DNA from: Streptomyces otsuchiensis | GTDB lineage: Bacteria; Actinomycetota; Actinomycetes; Streptomycetales; Streptomycetaceae | Assembly: GCF_004305975.1 (NCBI RefSeq) | Contig: NZ_BHZI01000001.1 | Coordinates: forward strand, 16,850-80,849 | DNA length: 64,000 nucleotides | Direction of reading: 5' to 3' | In this document: positions 27,948-36,489 of the stretch, in pieces | How the letters are laid out: every line of letters starts with the position of its first letter | Position numbering within the stretch: the stretch's first letter is position 1 | Program-made: the position numbers and the translations under genes | Notes under the pieces: model-generated | Told to the model about the DNA's origin: nothing | What the model saw: the letters and a program-made list of their open reading frames with translations, nothing else | Databases searched by the model: none

Positions 27948-28712
27948 ATGAACCAGGACAACGCCGCCCGGACGGACGGCGCCGCGGCCAAGCCGTCCCG
28001 CTACCTGCTCAAGCTGTCCGGGGAGGCGTTCGCGGGCGGGGGCGGCCTCGGTGTCGACCCCGACATCGTGCACAAGATGGCGCGCGAGATCGCGGCGGTC
28101 GTCCGCGAGGGCACCGAGATCGCCGTCGTCATCGGAGGTGGCAACTTCTTCCGCGGGGCCGAACTCCAGCACCGCGGCATGGACCGCGCCCGCTCCGACT
28201 ACATGGGGATGCTCGGCACCGTCATGAACTGCCTGGCGCTCCAGGACTTCCTGGAGAAGGAAGGCATCGACTCCCGGGTGCAGACCGCCATCACGATGGG
28301 GCAGGTCGCCGAGTCCTACATCCCGCTGCGTGCCATCCGCCATCTGGAGAAGGGCCGCGTGGTCATCTTCGGCGCGGGTATGGGGATGCCCTACTTCTCG
28401 ACGGACACCACGGCCGCCCAGCGGGCGCTGGAGATCCACGCCGAGGCGCTGCTGATGGGGAAGAACGGCGTCGACGGCGTCTACGACTCCGACCCCGCGA
28501 AGAACGCCGACGCGGTACGGTTCGACGCACTCGACTACGCGGAGGTCATCACCCGTGACCTCAAGGTGGCGGACGCCACCGCGATCACGCTGTGCCGGGA
28601 CAACGGACTGCCGATCCTGGTCTTCGAACTGCTCGCCGAGGGCAATATCGCCCGCGCCGTCAAGGGTGAGAAGATCGGCACACTCGTGAACAGCCAGGGC
28701 CGGCGGGACTGA
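27948..28712 (+). CDS. pyrH: Uridylate kinase
   Basis: UMP kinase of the amino-acid-kinase fold, phosphorylating UMP to UDP. The ATG at 27948 is six bases after GAGGAG and gives 254 residues: [39 protein letters not shown] and [13 protein letters not shown]-type motif [19 protein letters not shown]. frr follows after 49 bp, in the conserved rpsB-tsf-pyrH-frr-cdsA order. Confidence 0.96.
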   Translation: MNQDNAARTDGAAAKPSRYLLKLSGEAFAGGGGLGVDPDIVHKMAREIAAVVREGTEIAVVIGGGNFFRGAELQHRGMDRARSDYMGMLGTVMNCLALQDFLEKEGIDSRVQTAITMGQVAESYIPLRAIRHLEKGRVVIFGAGMGMPYFSTDTTAAQRALEIHAEALLMGKNGVDGVYDSDPAKNADAVRFDALDYAEVITRDLKVADATAITLCRDNGLPILVFELLAEGNIARAVKGEKIGTLVNSQGRRD

Positions 28713-28761
28713 GGGTCCGTTGCTGCGCGGGTTCGCCTCACACATCGAATAGGAGCACGTG

Positions 28762-29319
28762 GTGATCGAAGAAGCTCTCCTCGAAGCCGAGGAGAAGATG
28801 GAGAAGGCCGTGGTGGTGGCCAAGGAGGACTTCGCGGCCATCCGCACCGGTCGTGCGCACCCGGCGATGTTCAACAAGATCGTCGCGGAGTACTACGGCG
28901 CGATGACCCCGATCAACCAGCTCGCCTCGTTCTCGGTGCCCGAGGCCCGGATGGCCGTGGTGACCCCGTTCGACGTCAGCGCCCTGCGCAACATCGAACA
29001 GGCGATCCGCGACTCCGACCTCGGTGTCAACCCCTCCAACGACGGCCGGATCATCCGCGTCAACTTCCCGGAGCTGACCGAGGAGCGTCGCCGGGAGTAC
29101 ATCAAGGTCGCCAAGGCCAAGGGTGAGGACGCGAAGATCTCGATCCGCGGCGTCCGGCGCAAGGCCAAGGAGTCCATCGACGGCGCCGTGAAGAACGGTG
29201 AGGTCGGCGAGGACGAGGGCCGCCGGGGCGAGAAGGAACTGGACGACACGACCGCGAAGTACGTCGCACAGGTCGACGAGCTGCTGAAGCACAAGGAAGC
29301 CGAGCTGCTCGAGGTCTGA
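28762..29319 (+). CDS. frr: Ribosome recycling factor
   Basis: The 185-residue protein splits post-termination ribosomes together with EF-G. Two GTG codons stand together at 28759 and 28762; AGGAG at 28751-28755 gives a normal six-base gap to the second, which yields the standard family length ([17 protein letters not shown]). RRF signature segments [15 protein letters not shown] and [17 protein letters not shown] are intact. Confidence 0.96.
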   Translation: MIEEALLEAEEKMEKAVVVAKEDFAAIRTGRAHPAMFNKIVAEYYGAMTPINQLASFSVPEARMAVVTPFDVSALRNIEQAIRDSDLGVNPSNDGRIIRVNFPELTEERRREYIKVAKAKGEDAKISIRGVRRKAKESIDGAVKNGEVGEDEGRRGEKELDDTTAKYVAQVDELLKHKEAELLEV

Positions 29320-29419
29320 TCCCGTGCCGCCCGCGGGCGGCACGGATGATCGGGGCGCGGCCGTCGCCCCGGGGCGAGTGGCGACGGTGTGTGGGTGGGA
29401 AAGCGAACGGAATGAGCGT

Positions 29420-30442
29420 GTGAACGAGGCATCCTGGGGACCGCGGGACCAGATGGGCGGGGCACCGGCGGGTCCCGCGGGCGACGGGAGGCACGGGGCG
29501 CAGACTCGATCTGTGCCCATCGTGTCACCACCCGGCGGCGACCACCCGCACGCCGGCGGCCGGCCGCATCCCGGGGGCGAGCCCCGGCCCGAGCCGCGTC
29601 CGTCCCGGCTTGCCCCGTCGGGACGGGGCAAGCGTGCCGGCCGGGATCTCCCGGCCGCGATCGGCGTGGGGCTCGGCCTGGGCGTCGTCATTCTGGCCGC
29701 GCTCTTCGTCTACAAGCCGGTGTTCGTCGCCGTCATCGCGGCGGCCGTCGTCGTCGGGCTGTGGGAGCTGACGTCGAGGCTGGCCGAGCGCAAGGCGATC
29801 TCGGCACCTCTGGTGCCGCTCGCGGTCGGTGGCGCGGCAATGGTCGTGGCCGGTTATCTGCGCGGTGCCGAGGGTGCTTTCGTCGCCATGGCGCTCACGG
29901 TGCTCGCCGTTCTGGTGTGGCGGATGACGGCGCCGCCGGAGGACTACCTGCGGGATGCGACGGCCTCCGTCTTCGCGGTGCTGTACGTGCCGTTCCTGGC
30001 CACCTTCGTCGCGCTCGTGCTGTCGGCCGACGACGGATCGTGGCGGGTCCTGGTGTTCCTGCTGCTGACGGTGGTCAGCGACACGGGGGCGTACGCCGTG
30101 GGCTGGCGCTTCGGCAAGCGCAAGCTGGCGCCCCGTATCAGTCCCGGTAAGACCCGGGAGGGGCTGCTGGGGGCGGTGTCGTTCGCCATGGTGGCGGGCG
30201 CGCTCTGCATGGAGTTCCTGATCGACGGCGGAACCTGGTGGCAGGGGCTGCTGCTCGGTCTGGCCGTCGCCGTCAGCGCCACTCTCGGCGATCTCGGTGA
30301 GTCCATGATCAAGCGCGATCTCGGGATCAAGGACATGGGCACCCTGCTGCCCGGTCACGGCGGCATCATGGACCGGCTGGACTCGATACTTCCCACCGCG
30401 CCGGTGGTGTGGGTGCTCTTCCTCGTCTTCGTCGGCGGCTGA
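29420..30442 (+). CDS. cdsA: Phosphatidate cytidylyltransferase
   Basis: CdsA makes CDP-diacylglycerol from phosphatidate and CTP in the membrane. The GTG at 29420 gives 340 residues, with a 75-residue Gly/Pro/Arg-rich cytoplasmic head before about eight membrane helices. The C-terminal signature LGDLGESMIKRDLGIKDMGT, then LLPGHGGIMDRLDS, contains the catalytic acidic and metal-binding residues. No strong Shine-Dalgarno precedes the start, so the exact N-terminus is uncertain. Confidence 0.9.
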   Translation: MNEASWGPRDQMGGAPAGPAGDGRHGAQTRSVPIVSPPGGDHPHAGGRPHPGGEPRPEPRPSRLAPSGRGKRAGRDLPAAIGVGLGLGVVILAALFVYKPVFVAVIAAAVVVGLWELTSRLAERKAISAPLVPLAVGGAAMVVAGYLRGAEGAFVAMALTVLAVLVWRMTAPPEDYLRDATASVFAVLYVPFLATFVALVLSADDGSWRVLVFLLLTVVSDTGAYAVGWRFGKRKLAPRISPGKTREGLLGAVSFAMVAGALCMEFLIDGGTWWQGLLLGLAVAVSATLGDLGESMIKRDLGIKDMGTLLPGHGGIMDRLDSILPTAPVVWVLFLVFVGG

Positions 30443-30770
30443 CCGGGCCGGGCCGGGTGCCGCGCGCATCTGACCGTGCCCGGCTGTCCCCTCCCCGCCC
30501 CGGCGGCCTCCGCCAGGCGTGTCTCCGAGATGGCGTACTGTCGCGGCATCGCGGTCGGGGTGCGCCGCCTCACGTTCTGCGGCGGCCGGTGCGGCCCGCC
30601 GCACCGGTAGGCTGGACATCCCGCGCCGTGGCAGAGCTGTGCCCGCAGGGTGCGGGGCCGCCGTCCCGCGACCCGCCGGGCCGGCCCGCCCGGTGTCGTG
30701 CCGTCCGTGCGAGCGATGCCGTGTCACCGTCATCGACGGGCAGACCGTCGCATTGAGGAGTCGTGCGCCC
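30443..30770 (+). other. cdsA-rlmN intergenic region
   Basis: 328 bp with no supported gene. TAGGCT at 30608-30613 fits a Streptomyces -10 but lacks a clear -35. GAGGAG at 30755-30760 is the likely Shine-Dalgarno of rlmN, with GTG codons between it and the chosen ATG as alternative starts. Confidence 0.45.
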
Positions 30771-31883
30771 ATGGCACCGCCCGTACCGGGAGAGCTGACG
30801 TTCGTAGCGCCGCGTGGAGCGAAGAAGCCGCCCCGCCACCTGGCCGACCTCGACCCCGCCGAACGACGGGAGGCCGTGGCGGCGCTGGGTGAGAAGCCGT
30901 TCCGCGCCAAGCAGCTGTCCCAGCACTACTTCGGACGCTTCGCCGCCGACCCCGAGCAGTGGACCAACATCCCGGCGGCCTCACGGGAACGCCTCGCGGC
31001 GGAGCTGCTCCCGCCACTGATGTCCGTCGTGCGACACATCAGCTGTGACGAAGGGGCGACCCGCAAGACGCTCTGGCGGCTCCACGACGGCACCATGGTC
31101 GAGTCGGTGCTGATGCGTTACCCGGACCGCGTCACCATGTGCATCTCCTCCCAGGCGGGCTGCGGGATGAACTGCCCGTTCTGTGCGACCGGTCAGGCGG
31201 GCCTGGACCGCAACCTCTCCACGGCGGAGATCACGCACCAGATCGTGGACGGCATGCGGGCGCTGCGCGACGGCGAGGTTCCCGGTGGCCCCGCCCGTCT
31301 GTCCAACATCGTGTTCATGGGGATGGGCGAGCCGCTGGCCAACTACAACCGCGTCGTGGGCGCGATCCGCAGGCTCACCGATCCCGAGCCCGACGGCGTC
31401 GGCCTGTCGCAGCGCGGTATCACCGTCTCCACGGTCGGCCTGGTGCCGGCGATCAACCGGCTCGCCGACGAGGGCCTCAAGTGCCGCCTCGCCGTGTCGC
31501 TGCACGCGCCCGACGACGAGCTGCGCGACACCCTGGTACCGGTCAACACCCGCTGGAAGGTGCGGGAGGTACTGGACGCCGCATGGGACTACGCGGAGCG
31601 GTCCGGTCGCCGGATCTCGATCGAGTACGCCCTGATCCGTGACATCAACGACCAGGGGTGGCGGGCGGACCTCCTGGGGCGGCTGCTCAAGGGGCACCGT
31701 GCCCACGTCAACCTCATCCCGCTCAACCCGACGCCCGGGTCCAAGTGGACGGCGAGCCGCCCGGAGGACGAGCGCGCGTTCGTCGCCGCACTTGAAACGC
31801 ACGGTGTGCCGACAACGGTGCGTGACACGCGGGGTCAGGAGATCGACGGGGCCTGCGGCCAGCTGGCCGCGTCCGAGCGCTGA
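30771..31883 (+). CDS. rlmN: Dual-specificity RNA methyltransferase RlmN
   Basis: A radical-SAM enzyme that methylates C2 of A2503 in 23S rRNA and A37 of some tRNAs. The 370-residue product carries the cluster motif C131-x3-C135-x2-C138 in [32 protein letters not shown], the conserved [11 protein letters not shown] and the C-terminal catalytic cysteine (about C362 in DGACGQLA) are all present. The frame is open upstream to 30519, but that part is Arg/Ala-rich and unconserved. Confidence 0.96.
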   Translation: MAPPVPGELTFVAPRGAKKPPRHLADLDPAERREAVAALGEKPFRAKQLSQHYFGRFAADPEQWTNIPAASRERLAAELLPPLMSVVRHISCDEGATRKTLWRLHDGTMVESVLMRYPDRVTMCISSQAGCGMNCPFCATGQAGLDRNLSTAEITHQIVDGMRALRDGEVPGGPARLSNIVFMGMGEPLANYNRVVGAIRRLTDPEPDGVGLSQRGITVSTVGLVPAINRLADEGLKCRLAVSLHAPDDELRDTLVPVNTRWKVREVLDAAWDYAERSGRRISIEYALIRDINDQGWRADLLGRLLKGHRAHVNLIPLNPTPGSKWTASRPEDERAFVAALETHGVPTTVRDTRGQEIDGACGQLAASER

Positions 31884-32149
31884 TCTGCCCCACGTCGTTC
31901 ACCGCGTGGGGCGGGCGCGCGTGACGCACGCCCCACGGGGCGGTGTCGCACGGTGCGCGCCGCATCATCGCTCCGCCCCACGCGCCATCGCTCGGCCCCA
32001 TGCGCCGCATCATCGCTCCGCCCCATGCGCCTTCCCCCGGGGCGGGGCGGGCCGCGATCCGGCACCACGCGTGGGCCCGGCCGCGCCGTTCCGGCCGGGT
32101 GGGTTATCGTGTGCTCGCACAATTGCATGACACATCACCCATACGTATT
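31884..32149 (+). other. rlmN-thiB intergenic region with repeats
   Basis: No gene is supported here. It holds a near-perfect direct repeat (31957-32031) in a run of GCCCCAYGCG-type motifs and, at its end, an AT-richer stretch (32104-32150) that must carry the promoter of the riboswitch transcript; a single -10/-35 pair could not be chosen. Confidence 0.6.
31957..32031. repeat. 30-bp direct repeat, two near-identical copies
   Basis: Copies at 31957-31986 and 32002-32031 agree at 29 of 30 positions (unit starts GCGCCGCATCATCGCTCC). The 15 bp between them repeats part of the unit with one change, so the array looks like slippage or partial triplication. Confidence 0.9.
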
Positions 32150-32245
32150 GACCGGCAGGGGAGCGCGCGAAGCGCTGAGAGTGCGGCACAGCCGCAGACC
32201 CTTGGAACCTCGCCCGGAGCTCATGGCGCCGGGTAGGGAGTTCGG
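32150..32245 (+). ncRNA. TPP (THI-box) riboswitch
   Basis: The conserved parts of the thiamine pyrophosphate aptamer appear in order: CAGGGGAGC, GCTGAGAGTGCGGC, GCAGACCCTTGGAACCT, then CCCGGAGCTCATGGCGCCGGG and TAGGGAGTTCGG. It lies 55 bp before the thiB start. The short distance and absence of a terminator-type stem suggest control of translation start, the usual mode in high-GC Gram-positives; that mode is inferred. Confidence 0.93.
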
Positions 32246-32300
32246 ATCACAGCACCCCAGGTGCGTTCCGCTGCCTCGCCGTCCCGACGAAAGCAGCCTC

Positions 32301-33380
32301 ATGAATCGCACCACCCGGCGTACCGCCACCGCGGTCCTGGCATCCCTGACCGGCGCGTCCCTGCTGGCCGCCTGCGGTTCCGGAGGAGACGGCGAGGACG
32401 GGGCAGCCGACGACACCGTCACCCTCGTGACGCACAACTCCTTCGAGCTCTCGGACGAGGTGCTGGAGCGGTTCACCGAGGACACCGGCTACACCCTGGA
32501 GATCCTGCGCGCCGGCGACGGCGGGGTCATGGTCAACCAGGCGGTGCTGTCCGCCGGGAACCCCCAGGGAGATGTCCTGTTCGGCGTCGACAACACGCTT
32601 CTCTCGCGCGCCCTGGACGAGGGCGTCTTCGCCCCGCACCGTGCCGCCGGCCTGGACCGGGTCCCGGAGGAACTGCAGCTCGACGCGGGGGAGTGGCGGG
32701 TGACGCCCATGGACATCGGGGACATCTGTGTCAACTACGACCGTGCCTGGTTCGAGGACGCCTCCCTGGAACCGCCGCAGACGCTGGATGAACTCGCCGA
32801 CCCCGACTACCGGGACCTGCTGGTGGTCCAGAACGCCTCCACCTCGACGCCTGGCCTCGGATTCCTGCTGGGAACCGTCGCCGCCTTCGGCGAGGACGGA
32901 TGGCAGGATTACTGGGAGCGGCTCACGGAAAACGGCGTACGCGTCGTCGAGGGCTGGGAACAGGCCTACTACGAGGAGTTCTCCGGGTCCTCCGGCAACG
33001 GAGACCGCCCGCTGGTCGTGAGTTACGCCTCGTCGCCGCCGGTCGAGGTCGTCTACGGATCCGACCCGGAGCCCGAGCAGGCGCCGACGGGGGTCTCCAC
33101 CGGAACGTGCTTCCGTCAGATCGAGTTCGCGGGCCTGCTGGAGGGCGCCGACAACCCGGAGGGCGGCAAGGCACTCATCGACTTCATGCTCTCGCCCGCG
33201 TTCCAGGAGGACGTCCCCCTCCAGATGTTCGTCAACCCGGTCCGTGACGATGTGGAGCTTCCCGAGGTCTTCACCCGCTACGGGGTGCGGATCGAGGACC
33301 CGTACCACCTGGAGCCCGACGCGATCACCGAGCACCGCAGCCGCTGGGTGAACGAGTGGACCAACCTGGTCGTCCGTTGA
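32301..33380 (+). CDS. thiB: Thiamine ABC transporter substrate-binding lipoprotein
   Basis: The 359-residue precursor has a lipobox SLLAAC with the lipidated Cys25, so it is anchored outside the membrane. The mature protein follows the ThiB/iron-binding periplasmic fold: VTLVTHNSFELSDEVLERF, QGDVLFGVDNTLLSRAL, MDIGDICVNYDRAWF and NASTSTPGLGFLL. A TPP riboswitch directly upstream, and permease and ATPase genes downstream, support thiamine (or TPP) as substrate. The start is ATG 32301; the open frame upstream covers the riboswitch and is not coding. Confidence 0.92.
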   Translation: MNRTTRRTATAVLASLTGASLLAACGSGGDGEDGAADDTVTLVTHNSFELSDEVLERFTEDTGYTLEILRAGDGGVMVNQAVLSAGNPQGDVLFGVDNTLLSRALDEGVFAPHRAAGLDRVPEELQLDAGEWRVTPMDIGDICVNYDRAWFEDASLEPPQTLDELADPDYRDLLVVQNASTSTPGLGFLLGTVAAFGEDGWQDYWERLTENGVRVVEGWEQAYYEEFSGSSGNGDRPLVVSYASSPPVEVVYGSDPEPEQAPTGVSTGTCFRQIEFAGLLEGADNPEGGKALIDFMLSPAFQEDVPLQMFVNPVRDDVELPEVFTRYGVRIEDPYHLEPDAITEHRSRWVNEWTNLVVR

Positions 33381-33405
33381 CGCGGGCACCGATCGCCGCC
33401 GCGTC

Positions 33406-35166
33406 ATGACCGGCCGGTCTCCGCTCCGCCGCCGCGAGGACCACGCCGGGCAGCCGGAATCCGCCCCGGTGCCCCGCGCCATGCACGGCACCGCGCTCGG
33501 CCCCGGTGCACTCCGGAGGCGGGCCGGCCGGCGGGCACTCGCCACCCGCCTGGGGCTGATGGCGCTGCCAGTGGCGTTCTTCGGTCTCTTCTTCGGCTAT
33601 CCGGTGGCCGCCATCGTCGGCCGTGGCCTCCACGTCGACGGCCGCTGGCAGTTCGGCCGGTTCGCCGAGGTCCTGTCCGATCCCGGTATCGGCCAGGTCC
33701 TGTGGTTCACCACCTGGCAGGCGGCGGCGTCCACCGCCCTCACGCTGCTGCTCGCGCTGCCGGGGGCCTACGTCCTGGCCCGCTTCTCCTTTCCCGGCAA
33801 GCAGACGCTGCGCGCGGTGGTCACCGTTCCCTTCGTGCTGCCCACCGTCGTCGTCGGCGCCGCCTTCCTCGGCCTGCTGGGGCGGGGAGGGCTGCTCAAC
33901 GACCTGTGGGGCGTGCGGCTGGACACCACGGTGTGGGCGATTCTGCTCGCCCATGTCTTCTTCAACTACGCGGTCGTCGTCCGCACCGTCGGCGGCCTGT
34001 GGTCGCAGCTGGACCCCCGGCAGGAGGAAGCCGCCCGGCTGCTGGGCGCGGGGAGGTTCGCCGCCTGGCGCCGGGTCACGCTTCCGGCGCTCGTTCCGGC
34101 GCTCGCCGCTGCCGCGCTGATGGTTTTCCTGTTCACGTTCACCTCCTTCGGCGTCGTGCAGATCCTGGGCGGGCCCGGGTACGCCACGCTGGAGGTGGAG
34201 ATCTACCGGCAGACGGCGCAGATGCTGGACCTGCCCACCGCCTCGGTGCTGACGCTGCTCCAGTTCGCCGCGGTGGCGTCGATGCTGGGCGTGCACGCCT
34301 GGACCGTGCGGCGCCGCGAAGGGGCGCTCCGCCTCGTCGACCCGGCCGCGACCAGCCGGCGGCCGCACGGGGCGGGGGAGTGGAGCCTGCTGGGCGGAGT
34401 GCTGCTCTCCGTGGTGCTTCTGGTGCTGCTGCCCTTGGGCGTGCTGGTCGAACGATCGCTGCGCGGGCCGGATGGGTACTCACTGATCCACTACCGCGCG
34501 CTGGCCTCGGCCGACGGCGGGACGTTCCTGGTGCCGCCGCTGGAAGCGGTCGGCAACTCCCTGCGGTTCGCCGCCGTCGCGACGGTGATCGCGCTGGTCG
34601 TCGGTGGTCTGGCCGCGGCCGCTCTGACCCGTGGTGCGGGGCGGCTGGTGCGGGGGTTCGACGCGCTGCTGATGCTGCCGCTGGGCACGTCAGCCGTCAC
34701 GGTGGGGTTCGGATTCCTCATCGCGCTGGACGCGCCGCCGCTGGACCTGCGTTCCAGCTGGATCCTGGTGCCGCTGGCGCAGGCGCTGGTGGGGGTGCCG
34801 TTCGTTGTGCGGGTGATGCTGCCGGTGCTGCGTGCCGTCGACGACCGGCTGCGCCAGGCGGCCTCGGTGCTGGGGGCGTCGCCGCTGCGCGCCTGGCGGG
34901 AGGTGGACCTGCCGATGGTGCGCCGCGCCCTCCTGCTCGCCGCGGGCTTCGCGTTCGCCGTCTCCCTCGGAGAGTTCGGCGCCACCGTGTTCATCGCACG
35001 CCCCGACGAACCGACGCTCCCCGTGGCCATCGCACGACTGCTGGGACGGGCGGGCGAACTCAACTACGGGCAGGCGATGGCGCTCAGCACCGTGCTGATG
35101 CTGGTCTGCGCTCTCACCCTGCTCGCCCTGGAGCGCATCCGCCCCGCGCGCTCCGGTGAGTTCTGA
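33406..35166 (+). CDS. thiP: Thiamine ABC transporter permease (fused two-domain)
   Basis: The 586-residue membrane protein contains two fused transport domains, each with an EAA loop that contacts the ATPase: EAARLLGAGRFAAWRRVTLP in the first half and QAASVLGASPLRAWREVDLP in the second. About twelve membrane helices can be drawn. This double form is usual for ThiP. The ATG lies 25 bp after thiB. Confidence 0.9.
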   Translation: MTGRSPLRRREDHAGQPESAPVPRAMHGTALGPGALRRRAGRRALATRLGLMALPVAFFGLFFGYPVAAIVGRGLHVDGRWQFGRFAEVLSDPGIGQVLWFTTWQAAASTALTLLLALPGAYVLARFSFPGKQTLRAVVTVPFVLPTVVVGAAFLGLLGRGGLLNDLWGVRLDTTVWAILLAHVFFNYAVVVRTVGGLWSQLDPRQEEAARLLGAGRFAAWRRVTLPALVPALAAAALMVFLFTFTSFGVVQILGGPGYATLEVEIYRQTAQMLDLPTASVLTLLQFAAVASMLGVHAWTVRRREGALRLVDPAATSRRPHGAGEWSLLGGVLLSVVLLVLLPLGVLVERSLRGPDGYSLIHYRALASADGGTFLVPPLEAVGNSLRFAAVATVIALVVGGLAAAALTRGAGRLVRGFDALLMLPLGTSAVTVGFGFLIALDAPPLDLRSSWILVPLAQALVGVPFVVRVMLPVLRAVDDRLRQAASVLGASPLRAWREVDLPMVRRALLLAAGFAFAVSLGEFGATVFIARPDEPTLPVAIARLLGRAGELNYGQAMALSTVLMLVCALTLLALERIRPARSGEF

Positions 35167-35180
35167 CCGAGGAGAACCTG

Positions 35181-36389
35181 ATGACTCCGGCAGTTCCGAA
35201 AGCCGCTCGGCCGGCCGCGCCGTTGCTGCGCCTGGACGTTCTGACGGTGCGGTTCGGCGACCGTGCCGCCCTCGACGAGGTCACGCTCGACGTGCACGAG
35301 TCCGAGACGGTGTGCGTACTCGGCCCCAGCGGCAGCGGCAAGTCGACGCTGCTCCGCGCCGTCGCGGGGCTCCAGCACCCGGACGCGGGCCGGGTGATCC
35401 TCGACGGGAACGACCAGAGCGGGGTGCCCGCGCACCGGCGCGGCATGGGGCTGATGTTCCAGGACCACCAGCTGTTCCCGCAGCGCGACGTCGGCGGGAA
35501 CATCGCCTTCGGTCTGCGGATGCGCCGCACGGGGCGGGAGGAGTCGACGGCACGCGTGACGCGGCTGCTGGAGCTGGTGGGACTCCCCGGAGCCGAGCGA
35601 CGCGCGGTGGCGTCGCTGTCCGGCGGCGAGCAGCAGCGCGTGGCACTGGCGAGGGCACTGGCGCCGAGTCCGCGGCTGCTGATGCTGGACGAACCGCTGG
35701 GGCAACTGGACCGGGGCCTCCGTGAACGGCTGGTCGTCGAACTGCGCTCACTGTTCCGTTCGCTGGGCACGACGGTGCTCGCGGTGACCCACGACCAAGG
35801 GGAGGCGTTCGCGCTCGCCGACCGTGTGATCGTGATGCGCGACGGGCGGGTGGCCCAGTCCGGTACCCCGGTCGAGGTGTGGCGGCGTCCGGCGTCCGAG
35901 TTCGTCGCCCGGTTCCTCGGGTTCGCCAACGTCGTCGACGCGGTGGTCGGTGACGGCACCGTGCGCACGCCGTGGGGCGACCTGCGCGGCCCGGAGGGCG
36001 TGGAGCGGGGTGCTGCCCGCCTCCTGGTGCGGCCCGGCGGGGTCCTGCTGCGCCGTGGCTCTGCCCCGGCCGCCGCGTGGCCCGGCGGCCGGGGCGGCGG
36101 TGACGCGCCCCCCGGGCACGGTGGAGGTGGAGGAGACGGGGCGGCGCTCCTGGACGGCGACGAGGGCGCTCTGCGCTGTGTGGTGGCCGCGCGCACCTTC
36201 CGCGGTGACCATGTGGTGCTGCATCTGGACCCCGAGCGGGGCCCTCGGCTGGAGGCCACCTGCCCCCTACGTCACGCACCCGACGAAGGGGCGCGGGTCG
36301 TGGTCGGCTTCGACCCCGAAGAGGCCGTTCTGTTGCCTTCTGAGCCCCGATCAGGCGCGCCGTCCGTGGAGAACTCGCAAAAAAGATGA
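35181..36389 (+). CDS. thiQ: Thiamine ABC transporter ATPase
   Basis: The 402-residue ATPase has Walker A GPSGSGKSTLL, the Q-loop MFQDHQLFPQRDVGGNI, signature [15 protein letters not shown], Walker B LLMLDEP and H-loop THDQGEAFALADRV. It is longer than the 230-residue ThiQ of enterobacteria and carries a C-terminal OB/TOBE-like part, as in PotA/FbpC-type ATPases. The assignment rests on the TPP riboswitch and the adjacent thiBP. It is 14 bp behind thiP. Confidence 0.85.
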   Translation: MTPAVPKAARPAAPLLRLDVLTVRFGDRAALDEVTLDVHESETVCVLGPSGSGKSTLLRAVAGLQHPDAGRVILDGNDQSGVPAHRRGMGLMFQDHQLFPQRDVGGNIAFGLRMRRTGREESTARVTRLLELVGLPGAERRAVASLSGGEQQRVALARALAPSPRLLMLDEPLGQLDRGLRERLVVELRSLFRSLGTTVLAVTHDQGEAFALADRVIVMRDGRVAQSGTPVEVWRRPASEFVARFLGFANVVDAVVGDGTVRTPWGDLRGPEGVERGAARLLVRPGGVLLRRGSAPAAAWPGGRGGGDAPPGHGGGGGDGAALLDGDEGALRCVVAARTFRGDHVVLHLDPERGPRLEATCPLRHAPDEGARVVVGFDPEEAVLLPSEPRSGAPSVENSQKR

Positions 36390-36433
36390 AAGTTTTCGTC
36401 TAGACGGGCACAGTCTGGCGATCTAAATTGTCA
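36384..36433 (+). promoter_or_regulatory. AT-rich promoter/operator region before GHL10 gene
   Basis: An imperfect inverted repeat GATGAAA-G-TTTTCGTC (about 36384-36399) is followed by the palindrome GTCTAGAC and then TAAATT (36424-36429), a candidate -10. The first part resembles operators of LacI-type sugar regulators. The region is much more AT-rich than its surroundings. Confidence 0.35.
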
Positions 36434-36489
36434 GCCGCAACGCTGTTGATCAGAACACGCCACCACCAGCTCCCCAGGAGTGGTCCCGC

